A DNA stretch of 41,864 nt, taken from the NCBI GenBank assembly GCA_029564115.1, contig JAKQQP010000232.1, positions 1 through 41,864 on the forward strand, given 5' to 3'. The translations under genes were made by a program, and so were the position numbers. The DNA comes from Candidatus Rifleibacteriota bacterium (lineage in GTDB: Bacteria; Riflebacteria; Ozemobacteria; Ozemobacterales; Ozemobacteraceae). Under the pieces are notes generated by a model, which was not told where the DNA came from, did no database searches, and worked only from the letters and a program-made list of their open reading frames with translations. How positions within the stretch are numbered: position 1 is the stretch's first letter; each line of letters starts with the position of its first letter. Below are positions 15,067 through 24,692 of the stretch, piece by piece.

Positions 15067-15432
15067 ATGTTTACATACTCGCAGATGCAGAAAATTATCA
15101 AACAGAGCGTCAGAGGCGGCGTTGGTGAGGTTCACTGCCGAGACTACATCAAATCAGACATGCTGGATCTGCCATTCGAAGCTTTCGGCCTCAACGAAAT
15201 GCAGCCGGGGGCTTCGATACCCGAACACTGCCACGAAGAAAGCGCTGAATTCTATTTTATCGTTTCGGGTGAGGGAACGGGCTTTCACAATGGCAGCAGT
15301 TTTAAAGTCGGGCCCGGCGACGGCTGGCTGTGTAAAGCCGGCGAAACTCACGGCATTCTCAATGATCGCATACCAGGGCAGATTCTCACATTTGCCAGTG
15401 TTTATTTCGCCGCACCTGCCTGCAGGCCCTGA
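15067..15432 (+). CDS. Single-domain cupin protein
   Basis: 121 aa. I chose ATG 15067, which has GGAG 8-9 nt upstream; an in-frame ATG at 15007 has no ribosome site and would add 20 unlikely residues. The cupin motif 1 is visible as PGASIPEHCHEESAEFYFIVSGEG (two His and a Glu as metal ligands). Motif 2 is GPGDGWLCKAGETHGILN (His). This is a small beta-barrel metal-binding fold, found in isomerases, dioxygenases and sugar- or ligand-binding proteins; the substrate cannot be inferred. It is a single-gene transcript by promoter evidence. Beyond the stop are hairpins (TCAACC/GGTTGA at about 15452-15475) without a T-run. Confidence 0.85.
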   Translation: MFTYSQMQKIIKQSVRGGVGEVHCRDYIKSDMLDLPFEAFGLNEMQPGASIPEHCHEESAEFYFIVSGEGTGFHNGSSFKVGPGDGWLCKAGETHGILNDRIPGQILTFASVYFAAPACRP

Positions 15433-15524
15433 AAAAAAATCAGGCGCGCCGTCAACCCCAAAAAAACCGGTTGAATCACAAAAGCACCTCCTCTGATCAG
15501 CATTTTGTCGACCAAATAAAGATG

Positions 15525-15555
15525 TTGGCAAAAGCGAGCCAGATTGGTTTATAAT
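15525..15555 (+). promoter_or_regulatory. Candidate promoter for the hybrid histidine kinase
   Basis: TTGGCA (15525-15530) and a perfect TATAAT (15550-15555), with a long 19-bp spacer. It lies about 90 bp before the kinase start. Confidence 0.4.
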
Positions 15556-15645
15556 TCAGCACGAACCAATCAATGAAGTTTGAAGTGTGCGTGGCAAAAA
15601 TAAATAAAAATGCCAACCGGTCACCAAGAGAGGAGCGCCACAATC

Positions 15646-17976
15646 ATGACTGACCAGATTGCCTCTGCAAAGCAGACAATGAAGTCATCTGACGAGTATT
15701 ACAAAAAAATCCTGGAAGTGGCTTCCGATGGCTTTTTACTGCTCGACTGTCAGGGCAACTTTCTCGAAGCCAATACTTCCTACTGTCTTATGACGGGGTA
15801 CACTTTACCAGAGTTGCGCAAGATAAATATATCCGACATAGATATAGATCATGACACCGCTGGCATAAAAAAACACATCAAAAAGGTCATGACCTGCGGC
15901 TCAGACAGGTTCGAGTCAAGATATAGACAAAAAAACGGCGCCTGCATTGACGTAGAGCTCTCGATAGGCTTTTTAAACGTCGAAAACGGCCAGATCGTAG
16001 GTTTTTGCCGGGATATTTCCAGCCGCAAAAAAATGGAGCGGGAACTGCGACGCAACGAAGCTTCGCTGAAGCTGGCTCAGCATCTTGCCCATACCGGCAA
16101 CTGGGAATTGAACCTTGTGACCAACACCCTGACATGGTCAGAAGAGATCTATCGAATTTTTGAGGAGGATCCTTCTGACTTCGGAGCGAATTACGAATCA
16201 TTTCTGGCCCTGATTCACCCCGACGATCGCGAGAGGGTCAACCAGGCCTATCACCTCTCCCTTAAAAATAAAACTCCCTACAACATAGAACACCGGCTGC
16301 TGACCAAAGATGGCCGCATTAAATACATACACGAATTCTGTGAGTCTGAATTCGCACCTGATGGCACGCCTATCTTATCAAGAGGCATCGCCCAGGACAT
16401 AAGCGAACGAAAACAAACCGAAGAAGCCCTGCTCGAAATCGAGGCCCGCCTGCGCACCATCAGCGACAACCTGCCCTCTGGCATGGTTTACGAGATAGAT
16501 TCAGGCATAAAATGCGAAATACGCCGATTTCTTTACGTCAGTGCCGGCATCGAAAAATTACACGGCATCACTCCGGAGCAGGCAAAAAAAAATGCAGCCC
16601 TCGTTTATGACCAGATTCACGAAGAAGACCGCCCCGTTCTGACAAACCTCGAAGCCGCAGCCCGCGAAAAAATGCAGATTTTCAGATGTCAGGCCAGAAT
16701 AAAACACCCTTCCGGAGAGATTCGCTGGTCGCAATTTTCTTCGTCGCCACATCTTCGCAAAGATAACCACATCGTCTGGCACGGTATAGAAACTGACATT
16801 ACCCAGCTTAAGATGGCAGAAGCCGAAAATCTGGCTCTCGAAAACCGGCTGAACCAGATACAAAAACTCGACTCACTGGCAATACTGGCCGGAGGTATCG
16901 CCCACGACTTCAACAACCTCTTTGCCGGGATATACGGCAACCTGGATCTGGCAAACTCAATTTCACAGGATGAAAAAGTCTCTTTTCATTTAACATGTGC
17001 CCTGCAAACGATTGAGAGAGCGCGCGGTTTGACGCAGCAACTGCTCACTTTTTCCGGAAGCGGTGTACCGAACAAACGAACCGGCCTGATCGATAGATGT
17101 ATCATCGATACCACCAGATTTGCTCTGACTGGCACAAACATTATCTGCAAATTTGATTTTCAGAATGATCTCTGGCCGTGCGACTTCGACACCAACCAGA
17201 TTTCACAGGTAATAAACAATCTGGTTATAAACGCCCGACAAGCAATGCCGGAGGGCGGAAACCTGGAAATTTCAGCTGTTAACGTCCCCCTGGAAGACAA
17301 AAATCGCAGCCCGTTTTTCGCCGGTCGGTACATAAAAATCGTCGTCAAAGATACAGGCATAGGAATACCGAAAGAAGCAATTCCCAACCTCTTCGACCCA
17401 TTTTTTACCACCAAATTTGGCGGGCACGGCCTCGGCCTGCCCACATGCTTTTCAATAATACACCGGCATGAAGGCTACATAGAAGCAGCATCAGAGCTGG
17501 GTAAAGGCTCGACCTTCACCGTTTATCTGCCGGCATCGGATAAACCAATAAGCAATGTGACGACGACACCGGAAACCAGAAAACACAAGGGGAACGGAAC
17601 CATTCTGGTGATGGATGACGACGAAATTCTCAGAGAAACCTTCAGCACAATGCTGCAATCACTCGGCTACTCTGTAGTCTGCAAAGAAAACGGAACAGAA
17701 GCGGTCGCCTATTTTGCAGCCGAACTTAAGGCCGGCAGAAAAATCACGGGGATGCTTTTCGACCTGACCATTCCGGGCGGTCCAGGTGGTAAAGAAACGA
17801 TCAAGGAAATCAGAAAATTATGCCAGAATACACCAGTATTCGTGGCAAGCGGTTATGCCAGCGACCCGATCATGACTGAACCTAAAAAATACGGTTTTAC
17901 CGCCAGTATCTGCAAACCATTCAAAAGAGCCGACCTCGAAAAAATGTTGCAAACCTATATTGTCAACAAACTCTGA
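15646..17976 (+). CDS. Hybrid histidine kinase (PAS-PAS-PAS-HisKA-HATPase-REC)
   Basis: 776 aa from ATG 15646, which has AGGAG 10 nt upstream; an ATG 12 codons earlier lacks a site. No transmembrane segment, so a cytoplasmic sensor. Three PAS domains lie at about 20-130 (YYKKILEVASDGFLLLD), 150-255 (PAS_3 type, LIHPDDRERVNQAY) and 265-395. The HisKA box AGGIAHDFNNLFAG has phospho-His H420. The HATPase region has N-box NNLVINARQAMPEGG, G1 DTGIGIP and G2 GGHGLGL. The C-terminal receiver domain has acceptor D706 (LFDLTIPG), Ser in place of Thr (VASGY) and K757. The HxFNN-type H-box is typical of NtrB-like hybrid kinases whose receiver acts in cis. There is no partner response regulator next to it; the chemosensory operon begins 274 bp downstream. 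Confidence 0.92.
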   Translation: MTDQIASAKQTMKSSDEYYKKILEVASDGFLLLDCQGNFLEANTSYCLMTGYTLPELRKINISDIDIDHDTAGIKKHIKKVMTCGSDRFESRYRQKNGACIDVELSIGFLNVENGQIVGFCRDISSRKKMERELRRNEASLKLAQHLAHTGNWELNLVTNTLTWSEEIYRIFEEDPSDFGANYESFLALIHPDDRERVNQAYHLSLKNKTPYNIEHRLLTKDGRIKYIHEFCESEFAPDGTPILSRGIAQDISERKQTEEALLEIEARLRTISDNLPSGMVYEIDSGIKCEIRRFLYVSAGIEKLHGITPEQAKKNAALVYDQIHEEDRPVLTNLEAAAREKMQIFRCQARIKHPSGEIRWSQFSSSPHLRKDNHIVWHGIETDITQLKMAEAENLALENRLNQIQKLDSLAILAGGIAHDFNNLFAGIYGNLDLANSISQDEKVSFHLTCALQTIERARGLTQQLLTFSGSGVPNKRTGLIDRCIIDTTRFALTGTNIICKFDFQNDLWPCDFDTNQISQVINNLVINARQAMPEGGNLEISAVNVPLEDKNRSPFFAGRYIKIVVKDTGIGIPKEAIPNLFDPFFTTKFGGHGLGLPTCFSIIHRHEGYIEAASELGKGSTFTVYLPASDKPISNVTTTPETRKHKGNGTILVMDDDEILRETFSTMLQSLGYSVVCKENGTEAVAYFAAELKAGRKITGMLFDLTIPGGPGGKETIKEIRKLCQNTPVFVASGYASDPIMTEPKKYGFTASICKPFKRADLEKMLQTYIVNKL

Positions 17977-18045
17977 AAAATAGAGAAGCCTCCTTATGGG
18001 CTGAATATTTGCCAGAACGCTTGTTCCAGTATACAGAAACTGATG

Positions 18046-18061
18046 GTTTGTGATTACAAAC
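18046..18061. repeat. Short inverted repeat between the kinase and the chemosensory operon
   Basis: GTTTGT and ACAAAC (6-bp arms) flank a 4-nt centre, some 50 bp upstream of the operon's -10. It could be an operator or chance. Confidence 0.25.
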
Positions 18062-18109
18062 GGCTCGAAACAAACAAAATAAAAAAATGATGCAAACGAT
18101 AAAATCAGA

Positions 18110-18118
18110 TGGTATAAT
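18110..18118 (+). promoter_or_regulatory. Extended -10 promoter of the chemosensory operon
   Basis: TGGTATAAT is a full extended -10 with perfect TATAAT at 18113-18118, and no clear -35. It gives a leader of about 125 nt before the STAS gene. Confidence 0.5.
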
Positions 18119-18250
18119 CAGTCTCAAATGACACTAGTTCTCTAGCAATAAAGAAATTTCTGATCGGGAAAAAAGGATTGCAGTGACCTGATATTTTGTT
18201 CGTTAACACTGAGAATATCTTTTTGACCCTATCATGATGAAGGAGCGGAG

Positions 18251-18562
18251 ATGAGTCCATATTCAGAAAAAATAGAAGGCACTACCTGCACGATTACCGT
18301 AGAAGGCGACTTCACACAGGGCAACACTTCCGGTATCAGACTGGCGATTGCTGAGGCCATAAAAAATGGTGTAACCACCGTTAAAATCGATATGTCAGAG
18401 TCTAATCACATCGATTCGCCCACTATCGGCATACTGGTAGCCACTCATAATTCTTTGAAAGCCGTTGACGGGAAGCTTGTCATCGACCGGGTAAAACCGC
18501 ACATCGTTGAACTGTTCTCATTCCTGCAATTAGACAAGCGCTTTGCCGTAAACCCGGCATAA
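18251..18562 (+). CDS. STAS-domain protein (anti-sigma-factor antagonist family)
   Basis: 103 aa, preceded by AAGGAG at good spacing. One STAS fold: a beta-rich start (CTITVEGDF), helix (IRLAIAEAIKNG), TVKIDMSE, then HIDSPTIG, where D55-S56 occupies the site of the phosphorylated Ser of SpoIIAA-like proteins. It stands first in a chemosensory operon, 10 nt before cheA. In such operons a STAS protein may link CheA or a partner-switching kinase/phosphatase to an output other than the flagellar motor; no such kinase lies in the window. Function in detail is inference. Confidence 0.87.
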   Translation: MSPYSEKIEGTTCTITVEGDFTQGNTSGIRLAIAEAIKNGVTTVKIDMSESNHIDSPTIGILVATHNSLKAVDGKLVIDRVKPHIVELFSFLQLDKRFAVNPA

Positions 18563-18572
18563 GGGGAGCAGC

Positions 18573-19379
18573 ATGACCTTCGATAATGACGAACTGTTAA
18601 AAGAATTTCTGGCTGAAACGAACGAGCAGCTCGCCGGAATCGAAAGCGACCTGCTCGTAATAGAAGAAGGCGGAGAAAATATTGATGAAGAGCTGGTAAA
18701 CAAAGTTTTTCGCGCAGCTCACTCGATAAAGGGCGGCAGTTCACTCTTCGGCCTCAGCAAAATACAGGAGCTGGCGCACAAAACCGAGAGCGTTCTCGAC
18801 CTGATCAGATCGCGAGTGATTGCTCCCAACCCTGAAATAGTCAATATCCTTCTCGCCAGCTTCGACAAACTCCGAGAATTGTTCGAAAATGTTCTCGAAA
18901 GCAACGAAATGGATATTTCGGAGCATCTGGTGGCTTTGGCCGGCCTGGCAACCTCTCATCTGCCTCAAAAAGACAAGGGACTTTTTCATCAGCCCGGCAA
19001 AATCAAACTCCCACCAGGGGCCAATCTCAAAATCTCGGAAATGGATCTTGAAATGGCCCGAAAGAATGGCCAGCACATCTATTTTACCGAATACGATCTT
19101 CTGCACGACATTGAACATGCCAACAAAAACATCCTCGACGTCGTCAGACTTCTGATCGCCTTCGGCAAGGTCATCGACTCCGGAGTCAACACCGATATCA
19201 TCGGAACCCTTGACGAAGAGCCTTCTTCGGCAATCCCATTTCAGCTGCTCTTCGCAACGGAAGTGGCGCCAGAAGAAATCGGGCAGATTCTGGAACTGCC
19301 CTCTGAACGAATAAAACTGCTGGCATCGCCGCCCAAAGACATGCCGGCAGCCCCGCCCCCCTGCAGCTTTCAGGAATGA
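18573..19379 (+). CDS. cheA: CheA N-terminal part: Hpt (P1) and P2-like domain
   Basis: 268 aa, preceded by GGGGAG 4 nt from the ATG. Residues 1-105 are a histidine phosphotransfer domain with FRAAHSIKGGSSLFG (phospho-His H50). Residues of about 150-255 resemble the P2-like domain of many CheA proteins: a helix with LLHDIEHANKNILDVVRLLIAFG, then FQLLFATEVAPEEIGQILEL. The ORF ends in a Pro/Ala linker (MPAAPPPCSFQE) and its TGA overlaps the ATG of the next ORF (ATGA). The catalytic remainder of CheA continues there in the -1 frame. Alone, this protein could be phosphorylated but not phosphorylate. It is either a natural two-piece CheA or a frameshifted single gene. Confidence 0.88.
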   Translation: MTFDNDELLKEFLAETNEQLAGIESDLLVIEEGGENIDEELVNKVFRAAHSIKGGSSLFGLSKIQELAHKTESVLDLIRSRVIAPNPEIVNILLASFDKLRELFENVLESNEMDISEHLVALAGLATSHLPQKDKGLFHQPGKIKLPPGANLKISEMDLEMARKNGQHIYFTEYDLLHDIEHANKNILDVVRLLIAFGKVIDSGVNTDIIGTLDEEPSSAIPFQLLFATEVAPEEIGQILELPSERIKLLASPPKDMPAAPPPCSFQE

Positions 19380-21766
19380 AACCCAGGCAGGAAAAAGCCA
19401 GGCCTCCTGCCGAATCAGCCCAGCCAGCGCTTGAGCCATCTACCGCCAAGGCCCCTGAACGTCAGAAGACTGCTCCCACAAAGTCTGAGGGGGCTTCCGC
19501 TCCTGGCTCGGAAAAGCCGAAAAAATCGACTGGCGATGGCGCTCAGGCATCTGTAGGAGTCGAGGCAACGGTCAGAGTAAGCGTGGAAGTACTCGAAACC
19601 CTCATGAACCTTGCAGGCGAACTTGTGCTGAGCCGCAACCAGCTGCGAGAGTCATTATCCTGTGACGATCTGCGAGGTGTTCATGCCGGCAGCCAGAGAG
19701 TCAATCTCGTGACTACAGAGCTGCAGGAAGCAATCATGCAGACGCGCATGCAGCCGATAGGCAATGTATTCAGCAAGTTTCCGAGAGTCGTTCGCGACAT
19801 GTCACAAACCCAGGGCAAAGAAATTCTGCTGCAGATCGAGGGCAAAGAAGTCGAGATGGACAAAACCCTCATCGAAGGGCTGAATGACCCGCTCACTCAT
19901 ATGATCCGAAATGCCTGCGATCACGGCATAGAATCGCCAGAAGAGCGCATTCAGAAAGGCAAACCCGCTGCCGGCAAGCTTATGTTGCGTGCCTACCACG
20001 AAGCCGGCCAGGTCGTGATTGAAATCAGCGACGATGGCAAGGGAATTGACCCGGCAAAAATAGCAGCCAGTGCTGTTTCTAAAGGACTGCTCTCCCCTGA
20101 AAAACTTCAGGGCATGTCTGACGGCGAAAAAGTCGCGCTGGTATTCCTGCCTGGCTTGTCGACCGCCGAAAAAGTCAGCGAAATTTCCGGGCGCGGCGTC
20201 GGCATGGACGTTGTTAAGTCGAACCTCGACCGTCTCGGCGGCAAAGTCGAAATTGAATCTAAAGTCGGTGTCGGCACCAGATTCTGCATCAAATTGCCTC
20301 TGACGCTGGCTATCATCCCCTCTCTGGTGGTCGCGGTCAGCGATGAGCGCTTTGCCATACCCCAGATCAACGTAGTTGAGCTGACACGCATCCCGGCCGC
20401 CCAGATTCAAAAGCGCATAGAAGTCATCGGTGATGCCGAAGTCATGACTCTGCGCGGCAAATTGATACCCATAGTCGCTCTAGACACCGTTCTCGGCATC
20501 AACAGATATTATTGCGACCCTAAAACTGGCGAAAAAAAATCTGAAAGACGTGAGTCTATTGCCGACAGGCGCAGCAAAAGATTTTCAGGCAGCGGCTCGG
20601 TAGCCGGCAAAGCCATAACTGACCGTGACGTGGTTACCGACAGGCGCTATCACGCTTCTGACGATTTGAACATTGTAATCATCTCGACCGGTACCTTTCA
20701 ATACGGCATGGTAGTCGATCGCTTCTTCAACACCGAGGAAATCGTCGTTAAACCCCTCGGCAGGCATCTGAAAGAGCTGCACGAATATGCCGGCGCCACA
20801 ATCATGGGTGATGGCAAGGTGGCGCTGATCATCGACGTTTCTGGCCTGGCTGCCAAAGCTTCGATGAAGCACGTCAGCGGCACCGAAAGAGCTGCTATGA
20901 TCGCCGCTGAATCGGCCCGAGAAAGCCGCCAGGATATGATCTCGGTATTGCTTTTCAACAATCGCCCCGGCGAGCTCTGCGGCCTGCCAATGGAGCTGGT
21001 GCAGAGGGTTGAACGCATCAAGCGCCAGCAGGTCGAATACTCTGGGGGCCGCCGCACCATGCAGTATCGCGGCAGCAGCCTTCCTCTCGTTACCCTCAGT
21101 GATGTAGCCAAAGTCGAGCCAATAGGCGAAGACCAGCAGCTGGCGGTTATCGTTTCATCGATTGCCGGGCGCGAAGTCGGGCTCCTGGTTGCCATGCCGG
21201 TCGATGCCATTCAGGCAAAAATGACGATCGACCAGACCACTCACCGGCAGAAGAGCATTTCGGGCTCGGCTATCATACGCGACAAGACGATGCTGCTTGT
21301 CGATATTGCCGAACTGGTCGAAAGCGTCTTCCCCGACTGGAAGAGCAACCAGCCCCAAAATACGGGCAATCAGGGCAAATCTTCACTGATTCTTCTTGCC
21401 GAAGATTCTGACTTCTTCAGAGGCCAGGTCAAGCGCTTCATAGAATCAGAAGGCTTCGAAGTCGCCGAGGCCCCTGATGGGCAGGCTGCCTGGGAATTAC
21501 TCTGCAAACTCGGCTCAAAAGTAAGCCTGCTGGTCACCGACATCGAAATGCCACGCATGAACGGGTTGACTCTGGCCAGAACGGTTCGCGGTGACGACAG
21601 GTTTGCGGGGCTGCCAATCATTGGCCTCACATCACTCGCCGGCGAAGAAGACGTCATGCAGGGAAAAGCGGCGGGCATAGACGACTACCAGATCAAGCTC
21701 GACAGGGATCGCCTGCTTGCAAGCCTGCGCCGCATTCTTTCCCACGGAATGGCTGGAGAAGCCTGA
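19376..21766 (+). CDS. cheA: CheA C-terminal part: P3-P4-P5, extra CheW domain and receiver
   Basis: 796 aa. A Pro/Ala/Lys linker (1-60) leads into P3 dimerisation helices (VSVEVLETLMNLAGELVLSRNQL), then the P4 kinase domain: N-box HMIRNACDHGIE, G1 DDGKGID, G2 GRGVGMDVV. A CheW-like P5 domain follows, interrupted by a basic insert (about 385-430, rich in ERRES/DRRSKR). A second CheW-like domain spans about 520-655, and a C-terminal receiver has D722 (VTDIEMPRMNG) and a Lys near 771. There is no Hpt; it lies in the preceding ORF. The ATG has no proper Shine-Dalgarno, so expression relies on the ATGA overlap. The receiver in CheA may be a phosphate sink or the main output, as no cheY is present here. 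Confidence 0.9.
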   Translation: MKPRQEKARPPAESAQPALEPSTAKAPERQKTAPTKSEGASAPGSEKPKKSTGDGAQASVGVEATVRVSVEVLETLMNLAGELVLSRNQLRESLSCDDLRGVHAGSQRVNLVTTELQEAIMQTRMQPIGNVFSKFPRVVRDMSQTQGKEILLQIEGKEVEMDKTLIEGLNDPLTHMIRNACDHGIESPEERIQKGKPAAGKLMLRAYHEAGQVVIEISDDGKGIDPAKIAASAVSKGLLSPEKLQGMSDGEKVALVFLPGLSTAEKVSEISGRGVGMDVVKSNLDRLGGKVEIESKVGVGTRFCIKLPLTLAIIPSLVVAVSDERFAIPQINVVELTRIPAAQIQKRIEVIGDAEVMTLRGKLIPIVALDTVLGINRYYCDPKTGEKKSERRESIADRRSKRFSGSGSVAGKAITDRDVVTDRRYHASDDLNIVIISTGTFQYGMVVDRFFNTEEIVVKPLGRHLKELHEYAGATIMGDGKVALIIDVSGLAAKASMKHVSGTERAAMIAAESARESRQDMISVLLFNNRPGELCGLPMELVQRVERIKRQQVEYSGGRRTMQYRGSSLPLVTLSDVAKVEPIGEDQQLAVIVSSIAGREVGLLVAMPVDAIQAKMTIDQTTHRQKSISGSAIIRDKTMLLVDIAELVESVFPDWKSNQPQNTGNQGKSSLILLAEDSDFFRGQVKRFIESEGFEVAEAPDGQAAWELLCKLGSKVSLLVTDIEMPRMNGLTLARTVRGDDRFAGLPIIGLTSLAGEEDVMQGKAAGIDDYQIKLDRDRLLASLRRILSHGMAGEA

Positions 21767-21846
21767 ACAAGAACGTCTGATTTACATTAATACCGGTAAT
21801 TTTAAAATTCAACTGCAATATAAAGGGCAAAACGGGAGTATAAAAA

Positions 21847-24165
21847 ATGCTAGAAAACGTTACACTTGCAAAGAAACTGATTGGAGCTTTTCTGATTGTC
21901 GCGTTCATTACACTGCTTGTCGGCTATGTCGGTTTTGGTGGTGCCAGAAGCCTCAATAGCCATATTATCGAAATCGCACAGGTCAGACTGCCAAGTATTG
22001 AAAGCCTTCTGATAATCTCAAAAGAGCTCGAAGAAATCGCCAAAATCGAAAAGGCTCTGCTCGACCCGAGACTGACGCTTGCAGCCTCAGAACAGCACCT
22101 TGCTGAAGCTGAAGAGGCAAAGGGGCACTACAAAAAAGCTCTTGACATCTACAGACCTCTGCCCCAGACAAAAGAAGAGGCCGAAGAGTGGGCTAGATTC
22201 GAGCCACTGCTGCAAAAAATAGAGCAGACCAACGAAAAATTCTTCGAAGTAACTCGGCAAATCAATGCTATCGGCATCAGATTTCCGATTCAGCTTGAAA
22301 GAGACCTCGAAAAATTCAGAGGCGACCATTACGCTCTCGAAAATCGTGTCTTGAACAGCATAAACGAGGGCACGGAAATAAAGGGCGGCGATGACCACAC
22401 CGCCTGCAATTTTGGTCGCTGGCTGCCCAACTACAAGAGTACAAACCCTGATATCGAAAGACTGATGGCAGAGATGAAAGAACCACACCAGCGCTTTCAT
22501 GCTGCCGTCAAAAGAATCACCGTATACCTGCGCACCGGTGATACAACTTCAGCCAAGGCCCACTACAGCCGCGAAATGGGACCGGCGGCCAGAGAAGTAT
22601 TCAAATATTTTGAGGAACTGCTCGCATTTTCTGCCAGGTCAAGACAGCTCTACGAACAACTGAGCGAAGTTGCAGTAAAAGAACTTGCACCTCTCCAGGT
22701 CGCTCTTACCGACTCTCTCGAAAAAACTGTAAAAATCAACGAAGACATTACCAAGAAAGCCTCTAATGACGCTGAAGCCGATGCCGCCAGCGTACGTTCG
22801 ACTATTATCGGCGGCATGGTGATTGGCTTCATTCTCGCCCTGTTCGCCGGCTTCTATATCAGCCGCAACATTGCCCAGATAATTGAAGTCTTCAAAACAG
22901 AAATGGATCGCCTCATTCAGGCGGCAATCGGCGGAAAACTCGCCACCAGAGGGCGCACCGAACTCATCAACTTCGAATTCAGGCCTCTGCTAGAGGGAGT
23001 TAACCAGACTCTTGACGCGGTCATTGGCCCCTTGAACGTTTCGGCTGAATACGTCGATCGCATCGCCAAAGGTGATATTCCCAAAAAGATCACCGACAAT
23101 TACAATGGCGACTTCAACGAAATCAAAGTTAACCTCAACATGCTTATCGACTCGATGATCAGCATCACATCAGTGGCCAAAGAAATCGCCAAAGGCAACC
23201 TGCAGGTCTCAATTCAGCCACGCTCCGCGCAGGATGATCTGATGATCGCTATTTCATCGATGGTTCAGGGTCTGGCCAACATGATTCGCAACGTTAACGA
23301 AAGCGCCCAGACTCTTGCCTCTGCTTCTACCGAACTCGCCGTAACCTCGAACAAAATGGTCGAAGAAACCACCCGTGTCACCGAAAAATCTTCAACAGTA
23401 GCTGCTGCCACTGAAGAAATGAGCGCCAACAGCAAATCTGTGGCCGACGGCATGGTACATACCACCAACAACCTCACTTCCGTCGCCGCCGCCACCGAAC
23501 AGATGACTTCAACCATCAGCGAAATCGCCAGCAACACCGAAAAAGCCCGTGCTATTTCTGGTGATGCCGTTCATCAGGCCGAAGCCGTAGCCAATATGAT
23601 GAAAGAACTCGGTCGCTCAGCCCAGGAAATCGGCAAAGTCACCGAAGCTATCACCAGCATTTCAGCTCAGACCAACATGCTCGCTCTCAATGCCACAATC
23701 GAAGCAGCCAGAGCCGGGGCCGCCGGCAAGGGCTTTGCCGTTGTCGCCAATGAAATCAAGGAACTGGCCAAACAGACCGATTCAGCCACCGAAGACATCA
23801 AGGGGCGCATCAGTGGGATTCAGGCTTCTACAGGCACAGCCATGATGGACATCGATAAAATATCGAGCGTAATTCGCAACGTCAGCGAAATCGTCACCAC
23901 CATCGCTGTGGCCATCGAAGAACAGTCTGCGGTCACCAGGGATATCGCCACCAATATTTCTCAGGCCACCTCAGGCGTCAGCGAGGGAACCGAAAGAGTG
24001 TCACAGACATCCACTGTTTCACAATCGATCGCTCAGGATATTTCCGGGGTCAACATGAGCGCCAAAGAACTCGATCTGGCCAGCAAACAGATCAATACCA
24101 GCGCCAACGAACTCTCGAGACTCTCTGAACAACTCAGAGCGCTGATCGGCAATTTCCGGGTATGA
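21847..24165 (+). CDS. Methyl-accepting chemotaxis protein with extracytoplasmic CZB zinc-binding domain
   Basis: 772 aa, GGGAG 8 nt upstream. The first membrane helix is at about 12-32. A helical sensor region (35-150) follows, then a CZB domain (about 155-230) carrying the zinc ligands in order: H161 ([11 protein letters not shown]), H184 and C187 ([12 protein letters not shown]) and H214 (EPHQRFH). The second membrane helix is at about 316-337. HAMP-like repeats and the cytoplasmic signalling domain follow, with a conserved tip ([36 protein letters not shown]). By topology the CZB lies outside the cytoplasm, whereas most described CZB receptors carry it in the cytoplasm. Known CZB domains sense zinc or hypochlorite through the Cys/Zn site. 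It is the only receptor in the operon and so likely the dedicated input of this CheA. Confidence 0.92.
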   Translation: MLENVTLAKKLIGAFLIVAFITLLVGYVGFGGARSLNSHIIEIAQVRLPSIESLLIISKELEEIAKIEKALLDPRLTLAASEQHLAEAEEAKGHYKKALDIYRPLPQTKEEAEEWARFEPLLQKIEQTNEKFFEVTRQINAIGIRFPIQLERDLEKFRGDHYALENRVLNSINEGTEIKGGDDHTACNFGRWLPNYKSTNPDIERLMAEMKEPHQRFHAAVKRITVYLRTGDTTSAKAHYSREMGPAAREVFKYFEELLAFSARSRQLYEQLSEVAVKELAPLQVALTDSLEKTVKINEDITKKASNDAEADAASVRSTIIGGMVIGFILALFAGFYISRNIAQIIEVFKTEMDRLIQAAIGGKLATRGRTELINFEFRPLLEGVNQTLDAVIGPLNVSAEYVDRIAKGDIPKKITDNYNGDFNEIKVNLNMLIDSMISITSVAKEIAKGNLQVSIQPRSAQDDLMIAISSMVQGLANMIRNVNESAQTLASASTELAVTSNKMVEETTRVTEKSSTVAAATEEMSANSKSVADGMVHTTNNLTSVAAATEQMTSTISEIASNTEKARAISGDAVHQAEAVANMMKELGRSAQEIGKVTEAITSISAQTNMLALNATIEAARAGAAGKGFAVVANEIKELAKQTDSATEDIKGRISGIQASTGTAMMDIDKISSVIRNVSEIVTTIAVAIEEQSAVTRDIATNISQATSGVSEGTERVSQTSTVSQSIAQDISGVNMSAKELDLASKQINTSANELSRLSEQLRALIGNFRV

Positions 24166-24203
24166 CAGGCCCGGTGACAGCCAAAAACCCGGAGCTGAAT
24201 CAC

Positions 24204-24692
24204 ATGGATGAAAACAACGAAGATATCACACAAAGTCTGGTAGCAACCTTCATGATAGATGAGCGCTACTATGGCATCTCTACCAGTGTTGTCAGAGAAG
24301 TGGTGCGGGTCGGTGAAATCACCCCCGTTCACCACTCTCCCGACTTCATTCTCGGCATCATGAATCTGCGCGGCCGTATCGTGACGGTTATCGATCTTGG
24401 GCGCAAACTGTGCCGCAATAGCCTTGAAGTCAGTGGGCAGTCACGTATTTTCATAGCCGAATGGAAACAGGAACATGTCGGACTGCTGGTCGACCGTGTC
24501 GGCGAAGTGGTTCCCTTCGAAGAGGGAGACCTGCGCCCGGCCCCAGAAAACCTTCCCGCTAATCAGGCCGGCATGCTGCACGGTGTGTTTCATGCCGGCA
24601 GCATTCTAGTCGGTCTGTTGAATCTCGACACGATTCTCGACGATTCAGATCAGCAAAAAGAGCGTCTGTTACAGAATGAGAGTCATAAATGA
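24204..24692 (+). CDS. cheW: CheW coupling protein
   Basis: 162 aa from ATG 24204, which has GGAG 9 nt upstream. An in-frame ATG at 24162 overlaps the receptor stop (ATGA) and would add 14 unconserved residues without a site; it remains possible. A single CheW domain: VATFMIDERYYGISTSVVREVVRV, ILGIMNLRGRIVTVIDLGRKL, and VGLLVDRVGEVVPFEEGDLRPAP. It bridges the receptor tip and CheA P5 in the signalling array. Its stop overlaps the cheB start. Confidence 0.9.
   Translation: MDENNEDITQSLVATFMIDERYYGISTSVVREVVRVGEITPVHHSPDFILGIMNLRGRIVTVIDLGRKLCRNSLEVSGQSRIFIAEWKQEHVGLLVDRVGEVVPFEEGDLRPAPENLPANQAGMLHGVFHAGSILVGLLNLDTILDDSDQQKERLLQNESHK

Noticed and set aside
15450..15476. Hairpin TCAACC/GGTTGA after the cupin gene as a terminator
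   Set aside because: The loop is A-rich and no T-run follows the stem on the plus strand.
16990..17060. Response-regulator partner gene for the hybrid kinase
   Set aside because: The kinase has its own receiver and no separate regulator gene lies within 300 bp on either side.
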